Source: Effrenium voratum
Lineage: Eukaryota > Sar > Dinophyceae > Suessiales > Symbiodiniaceae
Assembly (NCBI GenBank): GCA_963377175.1
Contig: CAUJNA010001613.1
Location: forward strand, 57,501-121,500
DNA: 64,000 bases
Direction of reading: 5' to 3'
The notes under the pieces were generated by a model that had not been told where the DNA came from, did no database searches, and saw nothing but the letters and a program-made list of their open reading frames with translations. The position numbers and the translations under genes are program-made. Each line of letters starts with the position of its first letter. Position 1 is the stretch's first letter. Positions 20,820-30,498 of this stretch are shown here, in pieces.

Positions 20820-20948
20820 CCGCATGCGGGAGTTTGACTATCGCAGTGTGCATAGCTGCTCTTGCGTTGTCCGTGCTCAGTGCATGGAGCCTGGGTCTAT
20901 ACACATCTCTTGACTCCATTGAGTCACTGGGGATGGGGCTAGCACTTG
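20820..20948 (+). CDS. Candidate exon of a Patched/RND-type membrane protein
   Basis: A 129-base block between acceptor CGTTTGGCAG and donor CTTG/GTGTGC. The frame reads SLTIAVCIAALALSVLSAWS, then LGLYTSLDSIESLGMGLALG. A hydrophobic helix followed by a short loop with DSIESLG and a second helix resembles the central transmembrane segments of Patched-domain/RND transporters, where the next exon would carry the FSVD-type continuation. That continuation was not found nearby, so this may be an isolated or relic exon. Confidence 0.35.
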
Positions 20949-20949
20949 G

Positions 20950-21554
20950 TGTGCACATAATCGAAGCATGACTTGTCCAAGACTAGCACATGTGTTGGAA
21001 GTCGACCCTGCGCCCTTCGTTTTGTGTCTCGTGTTGATGTCATTTTGCCGGCTCTCTGCATTGGGGTCTGGCCAGTGTGAGCCTCGGCTTTGGGTCGGGT
21101 CGTTTCTTTGGACACGCACACGCATCAGTGAACCAGCCGGATAGGAAGATCTTCAGGGCTAGTTCCACCAGATGATCTCTACATCGGCAAGAGCAGTCCC
21201 AGGGACGAAAGTTCTAACAGCTGGGCGCAATCTTCCAAAGCTACCATGTGTATATATATATATATACATATTACTTACACATATTGTTGCTTACAGACAT
21301 CATTCCACATAGTCACAAGCGCGCACAAACACACAAACACAATCCGATCAAGCATTGACAGCCATGGCTTGCAAGGGAAACAGGAATAAAACTCCCACAG
21401 GCTCTGGGGTTGTCGGCACCCCTCAAAAGAATCAGCCCGTCGAAATGTGGGTCCCCCAAAAAAAGAGACCCACCCTTTGTAAAGTCGGAATGGCATCGCC
21501 TGGGACTCCGACCTTGGCAACAGTGGTCGACATTTCGGAGTTGTCTGCTGTTTT
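20950..21554. other. Spacer, no gene recognised
   Basis: Contains an alternating TA run (21252-21272) and mixed sequence without a convincing exon. Confidence 0.35.
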
Positions 21555-21650
21555 CTAGGGGTTGATTCCTCTTCCATTCTTTTCAGCCATTGTTCTTTTC
21601 AAAAACCAGCCATTTCTGCAGGGTTTTGGGTGGTTTTCTAGAAAGAAGGC
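21555..21650 (-). mobile_element. Family G element, minus-oriented partial copy G4
   Basis: Begins CTAGGGGTTGATTCCTCTTC and CATTCTTTTCAGCC, the reverse complement of the right half of copy G3 at 57.0 kb. The other end is lost. Confidence 0.5.
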
Positions 21651-21905
21651 TAGATTTTTGCTTGGCTTTTTTTCTCCCGGGCGGGGGACAGGGTTGAATT
21701 TTTGCTCGGAGCGTTGTGGGTGCCACGGGATTGGGGCTTGGCAAGCCTTGCCGGGCCAATTGGAGTAGTGGTAATTCCTTGGCCTCACGAAAAAACCTTC
21801 AGCCATCTGAGATTGAAATAGCCTTCATTTCAACTGAGATCCTAGACCCTTAACCCCAGATAAGAGAGACCTACCCCTAATGTTGACCCCGGATTAAAAA
21901 GCACT

Positions 21906-21983
21906 GTTTATCAATATGGGGGTGTTCCCCTCCAACAGTGATGAATCCCCACTAAAACCAGGGGCACCCCTATATTAATAAAC
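21906..21983. repeat. Inverted repeat, GTTTAT...ATAAAC
   Basis: The left arm GTTTATCAATATGGGGGTG (plus TTCCCC) and the right arm GGGGCACCCCTATATTAATA (plus AAC) are inverted, with a 30-base loop. It could be another small inverted-repeat element; only one copy was seen. Confidence 0.6.
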
Positions 21984-22152
21984 AGGGGTTTATTAATGCG
22001 AGATCCCAATGACCATCAAATATTTTAGGCCCCATCCGACCCTAACTTACCACGACCCCGTCCGGGCTGCCCTCGCGTTTTGCGGTCGCCAGGGGTGCCA
22101 CCCTGGTTCCTTGCCACCCTGGGCCGCGCCAGCGTGCAGCCCAGGTCGATTG

Positions 22153-22275
22153 GTAGATAGGTAGATAGATAGATAGATGGGTAGGGGTGGCTGTTGTTGG
22201 GGTGGGTGGTTTTGTTGGTTTGTTGATTTGTTGGTGTGTTGGTAGATAGATAGAATCTTAGGTAGATAGATAGAT
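22153..22275. repeat. GATA/GGTA tetranucleotide tracts
   Basis: TAGATAGATAGATAGATGG and AGGTAGATAGATAGATGA flank a TTGGTTTGTTG-rich centre. Degenerate microsatellite. Confidence 0.8.
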
Positions 22276-22532
22276 GAAGGGAGCTCAAACTATACCATTT
22301 TCACCAATGGGTTTGCCCACCTGTTGGTCCCATTGTCTTTTGGCCTCTGAGACGATGGCTTCACCTAGGCCTTGTGATTGGGAACCGGGGAACCGCCACT
22401 CACGGTCCATTGAACATCCCGCTGTGCTTGTTGGGGCCTGGGTGATCCTACCACTTTTAGCGTTTAGCGTTCTCATTACCCTCATGTACTAAACGCTACC
22501 AGAATGCCAAGCAAGTCAAGCGCAGTCATACC

Positions 22533-22715
22533 TCACTTCTGAATCATTGCCTGATGATATTCGTGCAGCACGCTCGGCCAATCACAGGCATCACTAGGGA
22601 ATCTGCCACACCACTTTGCAAAAGAGCTTTTCTGCCCACGGTCCATGGCTTTCGGGATTCTGTATTTAAACAATTGCTCAGTTGCAGGCCCGGCCGAAGC
22701 TGATCCATCGGTGAC
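22533..22715 (-). CDS. Candidate 3'-terminal exon, unknown protein
   Basis: Downstream of a pyrimidine-rich stretch and GATGGATCAG on the minus strand, the frame runs TEQLFKYRIPKAMDRGQKSS, FAKWCGRFPSDACDWPSV, LHEYHQAMIQK to a TGA. Composition is typical of a folded protein and free of repeats. A further minus frame upstream (22856-23173) is hydrophilic and could be another exon. No family recognised. Confidence 0.45.
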   Translation of the reverse strand, partial: VTDGSASAGPATEQLFKYRIPKAMDRGQKSSFAKWCGRFPSDACDWPSVLHEYHQAMIQK

Positions 22716-22989
22716 GCGGGGAAAACACACACACAAACATACACCGCACAAACGCCGCCCGAGGCCTGGTGGCAGCGAAGAGCTGTCTGCAGATCCTTCT
22801 GATGCTCCTGGCGCGTGGCGCCTGAACCTGAGAGAAGTCTTAACGTGTGCACGTGTCACTCGGGACTTTTTCTTTTTCTTCTTCCGGACGCCAAGGGATG
22901 AGATTTCTGGGGTTCCTGAAATTCGGTGTGTTCACTTTTGCGGCGATGTTTGAAGTGCTCGCGTTTGGCTTGGAAGTCGCGTTTGGCGG

Positions 22990-23577
22990 ATGTTTGATGC
23001 GAGCGGGAAATTGGAGGGATACCCATGTGCTTTGATCTCAGGCAGGACACATGCAGGTGACGTTGTTGCCCTTGGATACTCTGCACAAACAACGGGAGCG
23101 GTTTTACCCAAGTTGCCGTTAAAGCAGCAGTTGCCAGTTGCTTGGAATTACTTGACTGACCGTTTCTGCCCATGCAAAAGGACCCTTCTGACTGTCACAG
23201 ATGCCGGGCTTGCAGGAATCATTCCTAAACCGGTGCTCAGCCAGCCCTCAATCCAAATCAGCCCTCCTCGAAGAATAGTGCAAGCCGACGGCCAGACACC
23301 TCGTACAGAAAGCTTCTTACATGCGGCCGGACACACATGTACGAGGTCCAGATCTTGGGGTCATGAGGTCGGGCTCCTGAAGTTTAGAGTCTTGCGAGCC
23401 ATCGTGCTGACAAATGCGATGCTTCGGTGTTCAAGGCTTGAAAGCACTGCACTTCATTCTGGGCTCCCTGATGATGTTTTCGTCATACACGGTTTTTTTC
23501 TTTACCTTTTTGGACCTCCAAGAGTGGCGTTTCACCGGCGAATCGGCCAGCGAATCTTTGAAGGGGAGGACCAGTGA
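22990..23577 (+). CDS. Longest non-repeat open frame outside the transposon, unknown
   Basis: 195 codons, with ATG (MFDASGKLEGYPCALISGRT) to TGA. The first two thirds look protein-like; the last third includes element-like sequence (TTTTTGGACCTCCAAGAG). No domain recognised. The minus strand is partly open too. It may be one or more exons read through short introns rather than a single gene. Confidence 0.3.
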   Translation: MFDASGKLEGYPCALISGRTHAGDVVALGYSAQTTGAVLPKLPLKQQLPVAWNYLTDRFCPCKRTLLTVTDAGLAGIIPKPVLSQPSIQISPPRRIVQADGQTPRTESFLHAAGHTCTRSRSWGHEVGLLKFRVLRAIVLTNAMLRCSRLESTALHSGLPDDVFVIHGFFLYLFGPPRVAFHRRIGQRIFEGEDQ

Positions 23578-23699
23578 CCGTTAGGGGAGGATCATCTGCC
23601 AGGAAGCGGGTGTCCGAGTAGCCAGTTTTCAACATAGGTTTGCTGACATGTTCCCCTTGCTGGGTGACTGTGCCAGCTTTAGGACTGGCTTTTTGGGGG

Positions 23700-23847
23700 G
23701 TGGCATGCCTCAATATTTTCAAGCTCGCATCTCACTTGCGATTCGACATCTTGCTGTTATTGACTCAGGCGCGAGCCCTGAATATGTTGTGCCGGTGATT
23801 TTGTGGAATCAAATCGGTCTATTTCCTCTCGAATATATCATTTCCAG
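23700..23847 (+). CDS. Candidate exon, IDSGAS-containing peptide
   Basis: A plus frame (PQYFQARISLAIRHLAVIDS, then GASPEYVVPVILWNQIGL) ends at TTTCCAG/GTCAGGG, a good donor. IDSGAS matches the short active-site pattern of retropepsin-like aspartic proteases, but the rest does not clearly fit, so function is not assigned. Confidence 0.35.
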
Positions 23848-24196
23848 GTCAGGGAGAGGGAGGGAGAAACTCGCCTCCAAAGCGGGACTGTATTCCTATC
23901 CAGGGGGATCTGGGGTCGGAGTTTGAGGCACGGGGCTATTGACCCGTGGGAGTGCGCTTGGCATGTGGGTTCCCGCCAGGGGCACCCCAAAAGTTAGTGG
24001 TTTCCCTTTGGCTTTCATGAGAAAGAGCGCAATGCGAATCGACCTTTTGACCTTTTGGTTTCCCCGTCCATTTGTAGTGGCCCCGAAAGATGGTGACACC
24101 TCCTATTCCTGGGTCCCCTTTCAGGTAACTGAGAAGGTGTCAAGGACACATTTGTCGTGGCCCTTTTGAGGCGATCGCCTTTTCTTTCCCCTGCAG

Positions 24197-24272
24197 GTCT
24201 CCCTGCGCCCCCAGGTCGCCATGACTGACCCCAGGAGCCCCTGGAAGAAACTGATCCAGGGTCACTCCGCGT
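24197..24272 (+). CDS. Candidate exon, unknown
   Basis: After the acceptor CTTTCCCCTGCAG a plus frame reads VSLRPQVAMTDPRSPWKKLI and QG with strong GC3 bias. Donor not certain. Confidence 0.3.
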
Positions 24273-24481
24273 ACTCCTCCCAGAAAAAAACATTGTTTTT
24301 TGCATTTTTCTCAGGGCACCTGACAGGAAGGCGCTCGCTCCCACCAAGCTCCTTTCCTCGGAGGGCACCCCTCCAAAAGCCGCGAGTTCCCAGGCGGCCG
24401 GCCGATCGCCGCGACCCGTAGCCCGAGGACTGCGTTTGCACCCCCGGCATCGCTTGGGCCGGGCGCCCCGGCTGGGATCGG

Positions 24482-24500
24482 AGAGAGAGAGAGAGAGAGA
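24482..24500. repeat. (GA)n microsatellite
   Basis: Nine to ten GA units. The surrounding 24273-24920 region holds A-rich and AAC runs, with an AAAACATTGTTTTTT motif repeated at 24286 and 24654. The 214-codon minus frame here is of doubtful reality. Confidence 0.85.
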
Positions 24501-24926
24501 CGTTTTTTCAACTTTAGCCCATGGGTGGCTTCCCTTTGACAAAAAAAGCAACAACAACAACACGTCTTTCTCTTCATTGAAAAAAACCTTCCCTTTGCGA
24601 AAAAGAACCGCACATCTTTTGTTTCCCCATGAAGAAAGCGACCGAACAAAAGAAAACATTGTTTTTTCCCCCCCATGAAGTAAAGCGACCTTGTCACCAC
24701 CACTTCACATGGAACCTGGCAAAAGGTCCCATAAGGAGGACAATGGTGCAAGCCAGGACCCACAAAAGAACGCCAGCTTCCATGTCAATTGGTGGGGAGG
24801 GAACCCTTTGGATTGATAAAGTGGACCAAACAGCTTCTTGATCCAGGCGATTCCATGGGACGGATACATTGGCCTTCTGGGAACTTCCGGCTGTTCTGAG
24901 GGAGATGAAGGAGCCTTTGTTCACCA

Positions 24927-25041
24927 CTCCTTAAAAGAAATTCATCTTGCAACCATTTGAAACATGTTGCTTTTTCAACACCAACATAAAGGGACACCAC
25001 CATTTACAAGGCAACGTTCAGGTGTATAATGTAAGGATCCC
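24927..25041. mobile_element. Family C element (copy C3) with 9-base flanking repeat
   Basis: Carries CTCCTTAAAAGAAATTC, CACCATTTACAAGG, TTCAGGTGTATAATG and TAAGGATCCC. It is flanked by the exact direct 9-mer TGTTCACCA (24918-24926, 25042-25050), which would fit a Merlin-like 8-9 base target duplication. Confidence 0.7.
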
Positions 25042-25356
25042 TGTTCACCAGGTTTTGCATTGGCCTTCCGGTGCAGTCCCTCACTTGAGGCTCGCGAGAT
25101 CGTAGCTTCCGCCGCTCATTTCATCAGAGCTGGACGGGTGGATTTGCGCACAGAAGCAACTGGTGCTTCAGTGTGGCTTGGGGCAGGTTTAATTTCATAG
25201 GCAAGCCAGACAGTGATCCGCATTTTATTTTTATTCTTTTGAATAAAGCGTTTTCAGGTATCCGGTGGTCCGGGGATGCGTCGAACAGCTTGAGAATTTC
25301 GCGGAGGCCATAGGCAGGCTCTTGGCCTTTGCCTCTCCATGTGCTTGGCCACACTT

Positions 25357-25481
25357 CTAGGGGTGCCTTCCCCATTCTTTCCAGGGATCCTTCTTTCTAG
25401 AAGACCTCCGGAAACCCAGGGAAAACCGCCGGTTTTTGGAAAGAACCATGGTTGAAAAGAATGGTTCGAAGCAACCCCTAG
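25357..25481. mobile_element. Family G CTAGGGG element (copy G1)
   Basis: 125-base element with inverted ends CTAGGGGTGC and GCAACCCCTAG. Internal CCTTCCCCATTCTTTCCAGG and GGTTGAAAAGAATGG are shared with G2 and G3. Confidence 0.75.
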
Positions 25482-25794
25482 AACACTGGTTCAATCTTGC
25501 TGAAGAAAAACATGTTCAGATTTTATGGCTGTGCAGCGACATGGCATGGAGTCCAACCAATACGTTTCATTTCAGCGCAAGAGACTGTCATGGTATTTAC
25601 TACGTCTACAGATCCAGCTCCAAGACTTGTGTTCTGATCAGCTTCCCTCTTAGTGGTTTGGAGCCGAATCGGTGGTTTGGTGGTGTTCTGGAGGGGTTTC
25701 CCATTAAGCCTCTACCCAAGCCAGGGACCCGTTCAAATCCAAATCCCAAACCAGCAATCCAAGCCATCAAGTGCCCTTTTACCGTTTTTTGGGG

Positions 25795-25872
25795 AGGGTT
25801 CCCCTACTGAAATAGACCACCGGAAAAAAAGAAGGTACCCCTATTCTAACCTCTCTACGGGAGGACCAACTA
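25795..25872. repeat. Family I repeat (copy I1)
   Basis: GGTTCCCCTACTGAAATAGA...GGTACCCCTATTCTAACCTC and GGGAGGACC, shared with 49.15 kb (inverted) and 51.35 kb. Confidence 0.5.
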
Positions 25873-26546
25873 AAGGTTACCCCATCTTAAGAGTCGTGAC
25901 AAGATCCATGCGCGGTCGCTTTTCACTCCAGGTCCGGCAACGGGAGATGATCATGGGGATGGTGGCCTTTGGCCTGCTAGGCGAGATCATGGCGATTCGG
26001 TCGCAGCGATTCTCCCGGAGAAAACCGGCAGGAAATCTGAGGAGCAGTTTTCCGTTTTCGGCTTCCCGTTGCAAACTTGACCCGACGTCTTGTCCCAACT
26101 GTTAGGTTCCCAGGTAAGGCTCGCAATCGTGTGCTAGGTGTTCAAAGAGAAACAAAGAGGCCCCCCCCCCCCCCAATTTTTTGGGGGGGTCCCCTAAAAA
26201 AAGAGCCCTCTGCATGGACTTTCACCCTTGGGGGTTCTATACCAGCTCTCGTTGCTTTCTGATTGGAGAGTTGGAGAGTTGGAGAGTGAGGGCAACCCAA
26301 CGCATTTCCCCTGCTCGTTTCCACGGTTTCTCATGCGCAGTTTCTCGCGCAAACTCGCAATATCAGTCTGCCTAAATGCATCCACTGAATCCTTTCTCTG
26401 TTTCTTCGGAACGTACACTGGTTCGCGCGATTCCCCTTTTTATTCTCCTTCTTTTTTGTTCTTCTCTTTTTTTCTTTCCCGCCGGCAATCTTTTGCTATC
26501 CGACGATCAATCCCACGTTTCGCACCCGCAAAGTTCACTTTTGCGC

Positions 26547-27535
26547 ATGGCTGCTCGGAAGGCACTGGTGGAGCTGGATCTTGCATTTGTTTCAAGCTCG
26601 TGTTGTGTAATAACCCATCCCTTTGGTTCCGTTATCCCTGGCCCAGCCGATCCGAAAACTGTTCCGAAGACTTCCTGGCATTGATTGCTCCACGATTTCA
26701 CGGCCTCTCGCCCGGTGCGTGAAATGCAGCGACCGGTTTTGGGGCCACACAACCTGGCCCCAAGCAGTGATGACAAGGCGCTTCGCCAGCGCTTCCAACA
26801 CTGCAACGCCCACGACATTGGGCAGGCTCTTCTGCTCAAAGGGCCCAAGCTTGCATCTCGGCTCAGACGGTGAGCCCAGCTCCACCTTCTGGCAAGAATT
26901 GGGCGTGGCTCAAAATTAAACGACTAGGGCAAACCGCAGGTTTTAGTCTTGGGTTCCATTGACCAAAGTGCCAATTTTTGGTCTCCATGTTTTTGAGCCA
27001 CAGCCAATTGACCCACGACCTCCTTGACGAGAAGGAGTCCATAAGCGCACCGCGCCTCACTTTCGGTAGGTACATTGACATGCGGGCCGGTCCGTCCCTT
27101 CGCGGCTCCCAGCGGTTTCTCACGCCTCGCTTGGCCATCCTTTCTGACAACTTGCCCAGGCCACTAGGGGGTTGTCTCAAAATAGTTTGGACCCCAAACT
27201 GGCGCCAGGCTTGTCCTCTTTTTCTTCCAAAACGGGGGGGGGAGGGACTCCAACAGAAACCTCCATTAGGGGGGTTTCTCGAAAAAAATGGGGGGGGGGG
27301 GGGAGTTCCTTCGGTTCTCCCTTCAAAACCGCCCAAAAGGGGGGGGGTAGCTCCACCAAAAAGCCGCGCCGCCCTTGGCTTCGCGGTCGAGAAATCTGTC
27401 CTTCGCGAGGCCTGGCGCTTGAGGTCTGGGGTGACCGGGAGGCTTCAGGCAGCCCGCCGGGGTCCCAGCGAGTCGGCCGCCGCCGATGTCTGGCGATCGG
27501 TGCGCTCGAGAGGCAGGGAATGCGAATTGGAGTGA
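26547..27535 (+). CDS. Four-exon gene model, 177-residue unknown protein
   Basis: Exons 26547-26588, 26730-26869, 27004-27170 and 27351-27535. Every junction keeps phase: CTTGCATTT/GTTTCA to GAAATGCAG; CAGACG/GTGAGC to AGCCACAG; GGGG/GTTGTC to GGGGTAG. The sum is 534 bases from ATG to TGA. The peptide starts MAARKALVELDLAF, has a charged middle (SSDDKALRQRFQHCNAHDI; LTHDLLDEKES) and an Arg-rich C-terminus (VWRSVRSRGRECELE). No signal peptide or membrane helix and no family recognised. Codons are strongly GC3-biased. The acceptor of exon 3 lies inside the right end of a family B element; the last intron contains a family E element and G-runs. The first exon is the least certain. Confidence 0.5.
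26902..27005. mobile_element. Family B element (copy B4) supplying a splice acceptor
   Basis: 104-base element with exact 5-base duplication AATTG (26897-26901, 27006-27010). The ends GGCGTGGCTCAAAATT and TTTTGAGCCACAGCC are inverted. In the gene model around it the 3' splice site is the AG of CCACAG inside the right terminus, so the first exon bases after the junction are element-derived. Confidence 0.8.
27171..27350 (+). other. Intron with G-runs and a family E copy
   Basis: Begins GTTGTC and ends GGGGGGGTAG. It contains long G-runs (27284-27303, 27340-27347), a GGTTCTCCCTTCAAAACCGC family E segment and CCATTAGGGGGG. It stays open in frame, so retention as coding sequence cannot be excluded. 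Confidence 0.4.
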
Positions 27536-27949
27536 CCCCGGAAACAAAGAAAACAGCCAAAGAGCTGTGATGAAGGTCCTTCTTCAGGGCGATTCCTGTT
27601 GCTTTTTTGGGCTTGTAGAATGTTGCGAGGTGAACATCGTAGACATATTTTCTTAGTGATGTAGAGTTGAGACAAACTATGAACATTTTCAGAGTCGTAG
27701 ACTTCGGAGAATGCTCTGGCTACACTTGTCCCACAGGACTGGCAGGTCTCTGGACTGGAGCCATTCCTCATGGCCGACGGCATGGCCTTCGAGCAATGTG
27801 AGCATGTTCATGGATGGCCCCCCCCCCCCAGCGAATGTTAGCTTCCAACAAGCTGGCATGAATGAAAAATGTTCATGACACCCCTTGTTGTTTGGTTTGC
27901 CGGTGTATCGGCGGGCTTTGTTTGCCCAGTTTCTTGGTGGTGTTTCTGA

Positions 27950-29010
27950 AACGGTTGGTTGGTCTGGTCTGCAGAGTTGGTTTGTTTGGTTGGGTTGGGT
28001 TGGGCTGGGTTGAGTTGGGTTGGTTGGTTGATTGTTAACTTTTTTGGTTGGCAGATCGGTAAGCCGGTACGTAGGTGGCTGGGTAGGTCGGTAGGTAGGT
28101 GGATAGGTAGGTAGGTAGATAGGTAGATAGGTAGGTAGGGGTGGGTTTGGCTGGTTTGTTCGTTTGTTGGTTTGTGGGGTCTGTTGGTTTGTTGGGTCTG
28201 TTGGTCTGTTGGTGTGTTGGTTGGTTGGCTGCTTGGCTGCTTGGCTGGTTGGTTGCTTGGTTGCTTGGTTGCTTGGTTGCTTGCTTGCTTGGTTGCTTGG
28301 TTGCTTGGTTGCTTGGCTTGGTTGCTTGGTTGCTTGGTTGCTTGGTTGCTTGGTTGCTTGGTTGCTTGGTTGCTTGGTTGCTTGGTTGCTTGGTTGCTTG
28401 GTTGCTTGGCTTGGTTGCTTGGTTGCTTGGTTGCTTGGTTGCTTGGTTGCTTGGTTGCTTGGTTGCTTGGTTGCTTGGTTGCTTGGTTGCTTGGGTTGCT
28501 TGGTTGCTTGGTTGCTTGGTTGCTTGGTTGCTTGCTTGGTTGCTTGGTTGCTTGGTTGCTTGGTTGCTTGGTTGCTTGGTTGCTTGGTTGCTTGGTTGCT
28601 TGGTTGCTTGGTTGCTTGGTTGCTTGGTTGCTTGGTTGCTTGGTTGCTTGGTTGCTTGGTTGCTTGGTTGCTTGGTTGCTTGGTTGCTTGGTTGCTTGGT
28701 TGCTTGGTTGCTTGGTTGCTTGGTTGCTTGGTTGCTTGGCTGCTTGGCTGCTTGGCTGCTTGCTGCTTGGCTGCTTGGCTGCTTGGCTGCTTGGTTGCTT
28801 GGTTGCTTGGTTGCTTGGTTGCTTGGTTGCTTGGTTTCTTGGTTGCTTGGTTGCTTGGTTGCTTGGCTGCTTGGTTGCTTGGTTGCTTGGTTGCTTGGTT
28901 GCTTGGCTGCTTGGCTGCTTGGCTGCTTGGCTGCTTGGCTGCTTGGCTGCTTGGCTGCTTGGTTGCTTGATTGCTTCGTTGCTTGGTTGCTTGGTTGCTT
29001 GGTTGCTGTT
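27950..29010. repeat. GGTTGCTT octamer array with GGTT- and GGTA-type flanks
   Basis: From about 28220 to 29006 nearly perfect GGTTGCTT units (with GGCTGCTT variants clustered at 28738-28800 and 28866-28960) run head to tail. Upstream 27950-28215 is GGTTGGGTT- and GGTAGGTA-like. Because eight bases give a 24-base, eight-residue period without stops, plus frames (WLLGCLVA) and a minus frame (SNQATKQP) stay open for hundreds of codons. These are artefacts of the repeat. Confidence 0.95.
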
Positions 29011-29434
29011 GTTGCTGCTGCTGGTCATGGTGGTGCTGGCGGTGTGCTGCTCAAATGTGAGGCTGTTGTGACCGATTCTGACATCCCCATGCCCAGCATG
29101 TTTGCAAGCCGAGGATCGAGTACATGTACGACACCAGGCTGGCGTGTGGGTTGGTTCCTGGAGAGACGGGTTGGCACGCTGGGAAGACAGCCACTTGGAA
29201 GGTGCACGCATCTCTGTCACCAGGCCAAGGCTGACATCTTTGCATTTCGCGTTCTTTTGTCCAAAACCATTGAGCTGCGAAGGGTGTCAACAGGCTAGGC
29301 CGAGACACATCAAGGCACCTTGTTGTTGCCCACCAGTTTCTTTTCCCCACGGAGGTCAAGCCTACAAAAGCTTGGCTCCAGGATTCCCCAACCCTCCATT
29401 TGCTTAAGACTATGTTGTTTTTTTGGTCTTGCAG

Positions 29435-30498
29435 ATGAGCGAATCGAGTCACACGAGCGCCATCTCGGATATTCCGAGCGATGTTACTTGCAGGGGTGTT
29501 GTGGACACTCTCAGGTCTTCGCCGGGTTAGTAGGAGATGGCACTCACCTTCGGAATGCATGGTTGGGGAAGGCGGGGACCTCTGGAACTTCTTGGTTTCC
29601 CTTTGTCTTGCCCTTCAACATCAACCCCAAAATTTGGAACCCTGAAAAAAAGAGATAGGAGTTGTCCCTGGTGATTTGTTTATTTCGGACTCAGAGGCAG
29701 AGGCGAAAAGGACTCATTTTCCAGAGTCGCAAACAAATCCGACAGACCGGGCGTGGCACTCATCGCCTTGGAGATGCTGTGGCTCTATGCCCGAGCGCTC
29801 GATTTGTTCCCCAACAGCTGAAAGCTTTGGGGTCTCAGCCCAGGTAGGCTCTGGGGTGGTCCGGGGCGGCCCTGAGGCAAGGTTCCACGAGGGTTCCACG
29901 AAGGTTCCACCAGGGTTCCACCAGGGTTCCACGAGGGTTCAACAAGGGTTCTGCGAGGGTTCCACGAGGGTTCAACGAGGGTTCTGCGAGGGTTCCGCGA
30001 AGTTCTGCAAGGGCTGCGGGGTGGCGGGGTGGCGGGGTGGTGCGAGCACTAAAAAGAGCACCGCATGCTGTTGCGGATGTCACCTGAGCCTATTTTGTTC
30101 TCTTCCTCCGACGTGGATTTGGTTGTATAGGTGGCTGTGGCTCAAAAACATGGAGACGAAAATGGAACCTTGGTAAATGGAACGTATGACTATCAAGCAT
30201 GACTATCACCTGCGTCAACGAAGCCCTCTTTGATTTTGAGCCACACCCAGGTGCCACCACATCCTGAGATCCTCAAGTCGAGGGTTTCTGTGGCTTCTGA
30301 ATTCAAACGGAACAGGACCAAAGGGAAATCCACTGAGGGCTCCAAAATGACCAAGACGGAAAAGAACTTTTCCCACGTGAAGGTGAACTCTTTTTGAGTG
30401 GTTTGCCTGGTCACCCCATGAGGACCTTCGGATCAACCCAAAAAATTGGGTAGGTGCCACCACTTGTTTCGGATCTGGATGAAGATCGGGATGGTTGA
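29435..30498 (+). CDS. Complete four-exon gene model, 150-residue hydrophilic protein
   Basis: Exons 29435-29525, 29659-29843, 30251-30382 and 30454-30498. The first follows the strong acceptor TTTTTTTGGTCTTGCAG and opens with ATG, perhaps a trans-splice acceptor. Junctions GCCGG/GTTAGT to GAGATAG, GCCCAG/GTAGGC to CACCCAG and GTGAAG/GTGAAC to TTGGGTAG all keep phase. The sum is exactly 151 codons ending in TGA. The peptide is Ser/Thr-rich (MSESSHTSAISDIPSDVTC), then acidic (FISDSEAEAKR), then strongly basic (FKRNRTKGKSTEGSKMTK), ending DLDEDRDG. No membrane helix and no family recognised. It is probably soluble, with the basic segment possibly binding nucleic acid (inference). Intron 2 holds an 11-base tandem repeat and a family B element. 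Confidence 0.55.
29880..30006. repeat. 11-base minisatellite GGGTTCCACGA
   Basis: About eleven units of GGGTTCCACGA with GGGTTCTGCGA and GGGTTCAACGA variants, inside intron 2 of the gene model. Followed by GGGGTGGC repeats (30017-30037). Confidence 0.85.
30134..30248. mobile_element. Family B element (copy B5) at an intron-exon junction
   Basis: 115-base element with exact 5-base duplication AGGTG (30129-30133, 30249-30253). The ends GCTGTGGCTCAAAAA and TTTTGAGCCACACCC are inverted. The right-hand AGGTG is the 3' splice site of a phase-matched exon; the left-hand copy follows TTTGGTTGTAT and looks like the original acceptor, regenerated by the duplication. Confidence 0.85.

Noticed and set aside
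23003..23480. Minus-strand frames opposite the 195-codon plus frame
   Set aside because: Shorter and less coherent than the plus reading; kept only as a note that the strand is not proven.
24015..24659. 214-codon minus frame
   Set aside because: Contains poly-Leu and Ser/Leu runs from AAC and GA microsatellites and lacks even composition; not supported as a gene.
27838..29298. Very long open frames (460 codons minus, 385 codons plus)
   Set aside because: They are translations of the GGTTGCTT octamer array, which has no stops in those frames. Flanks lack protein character.
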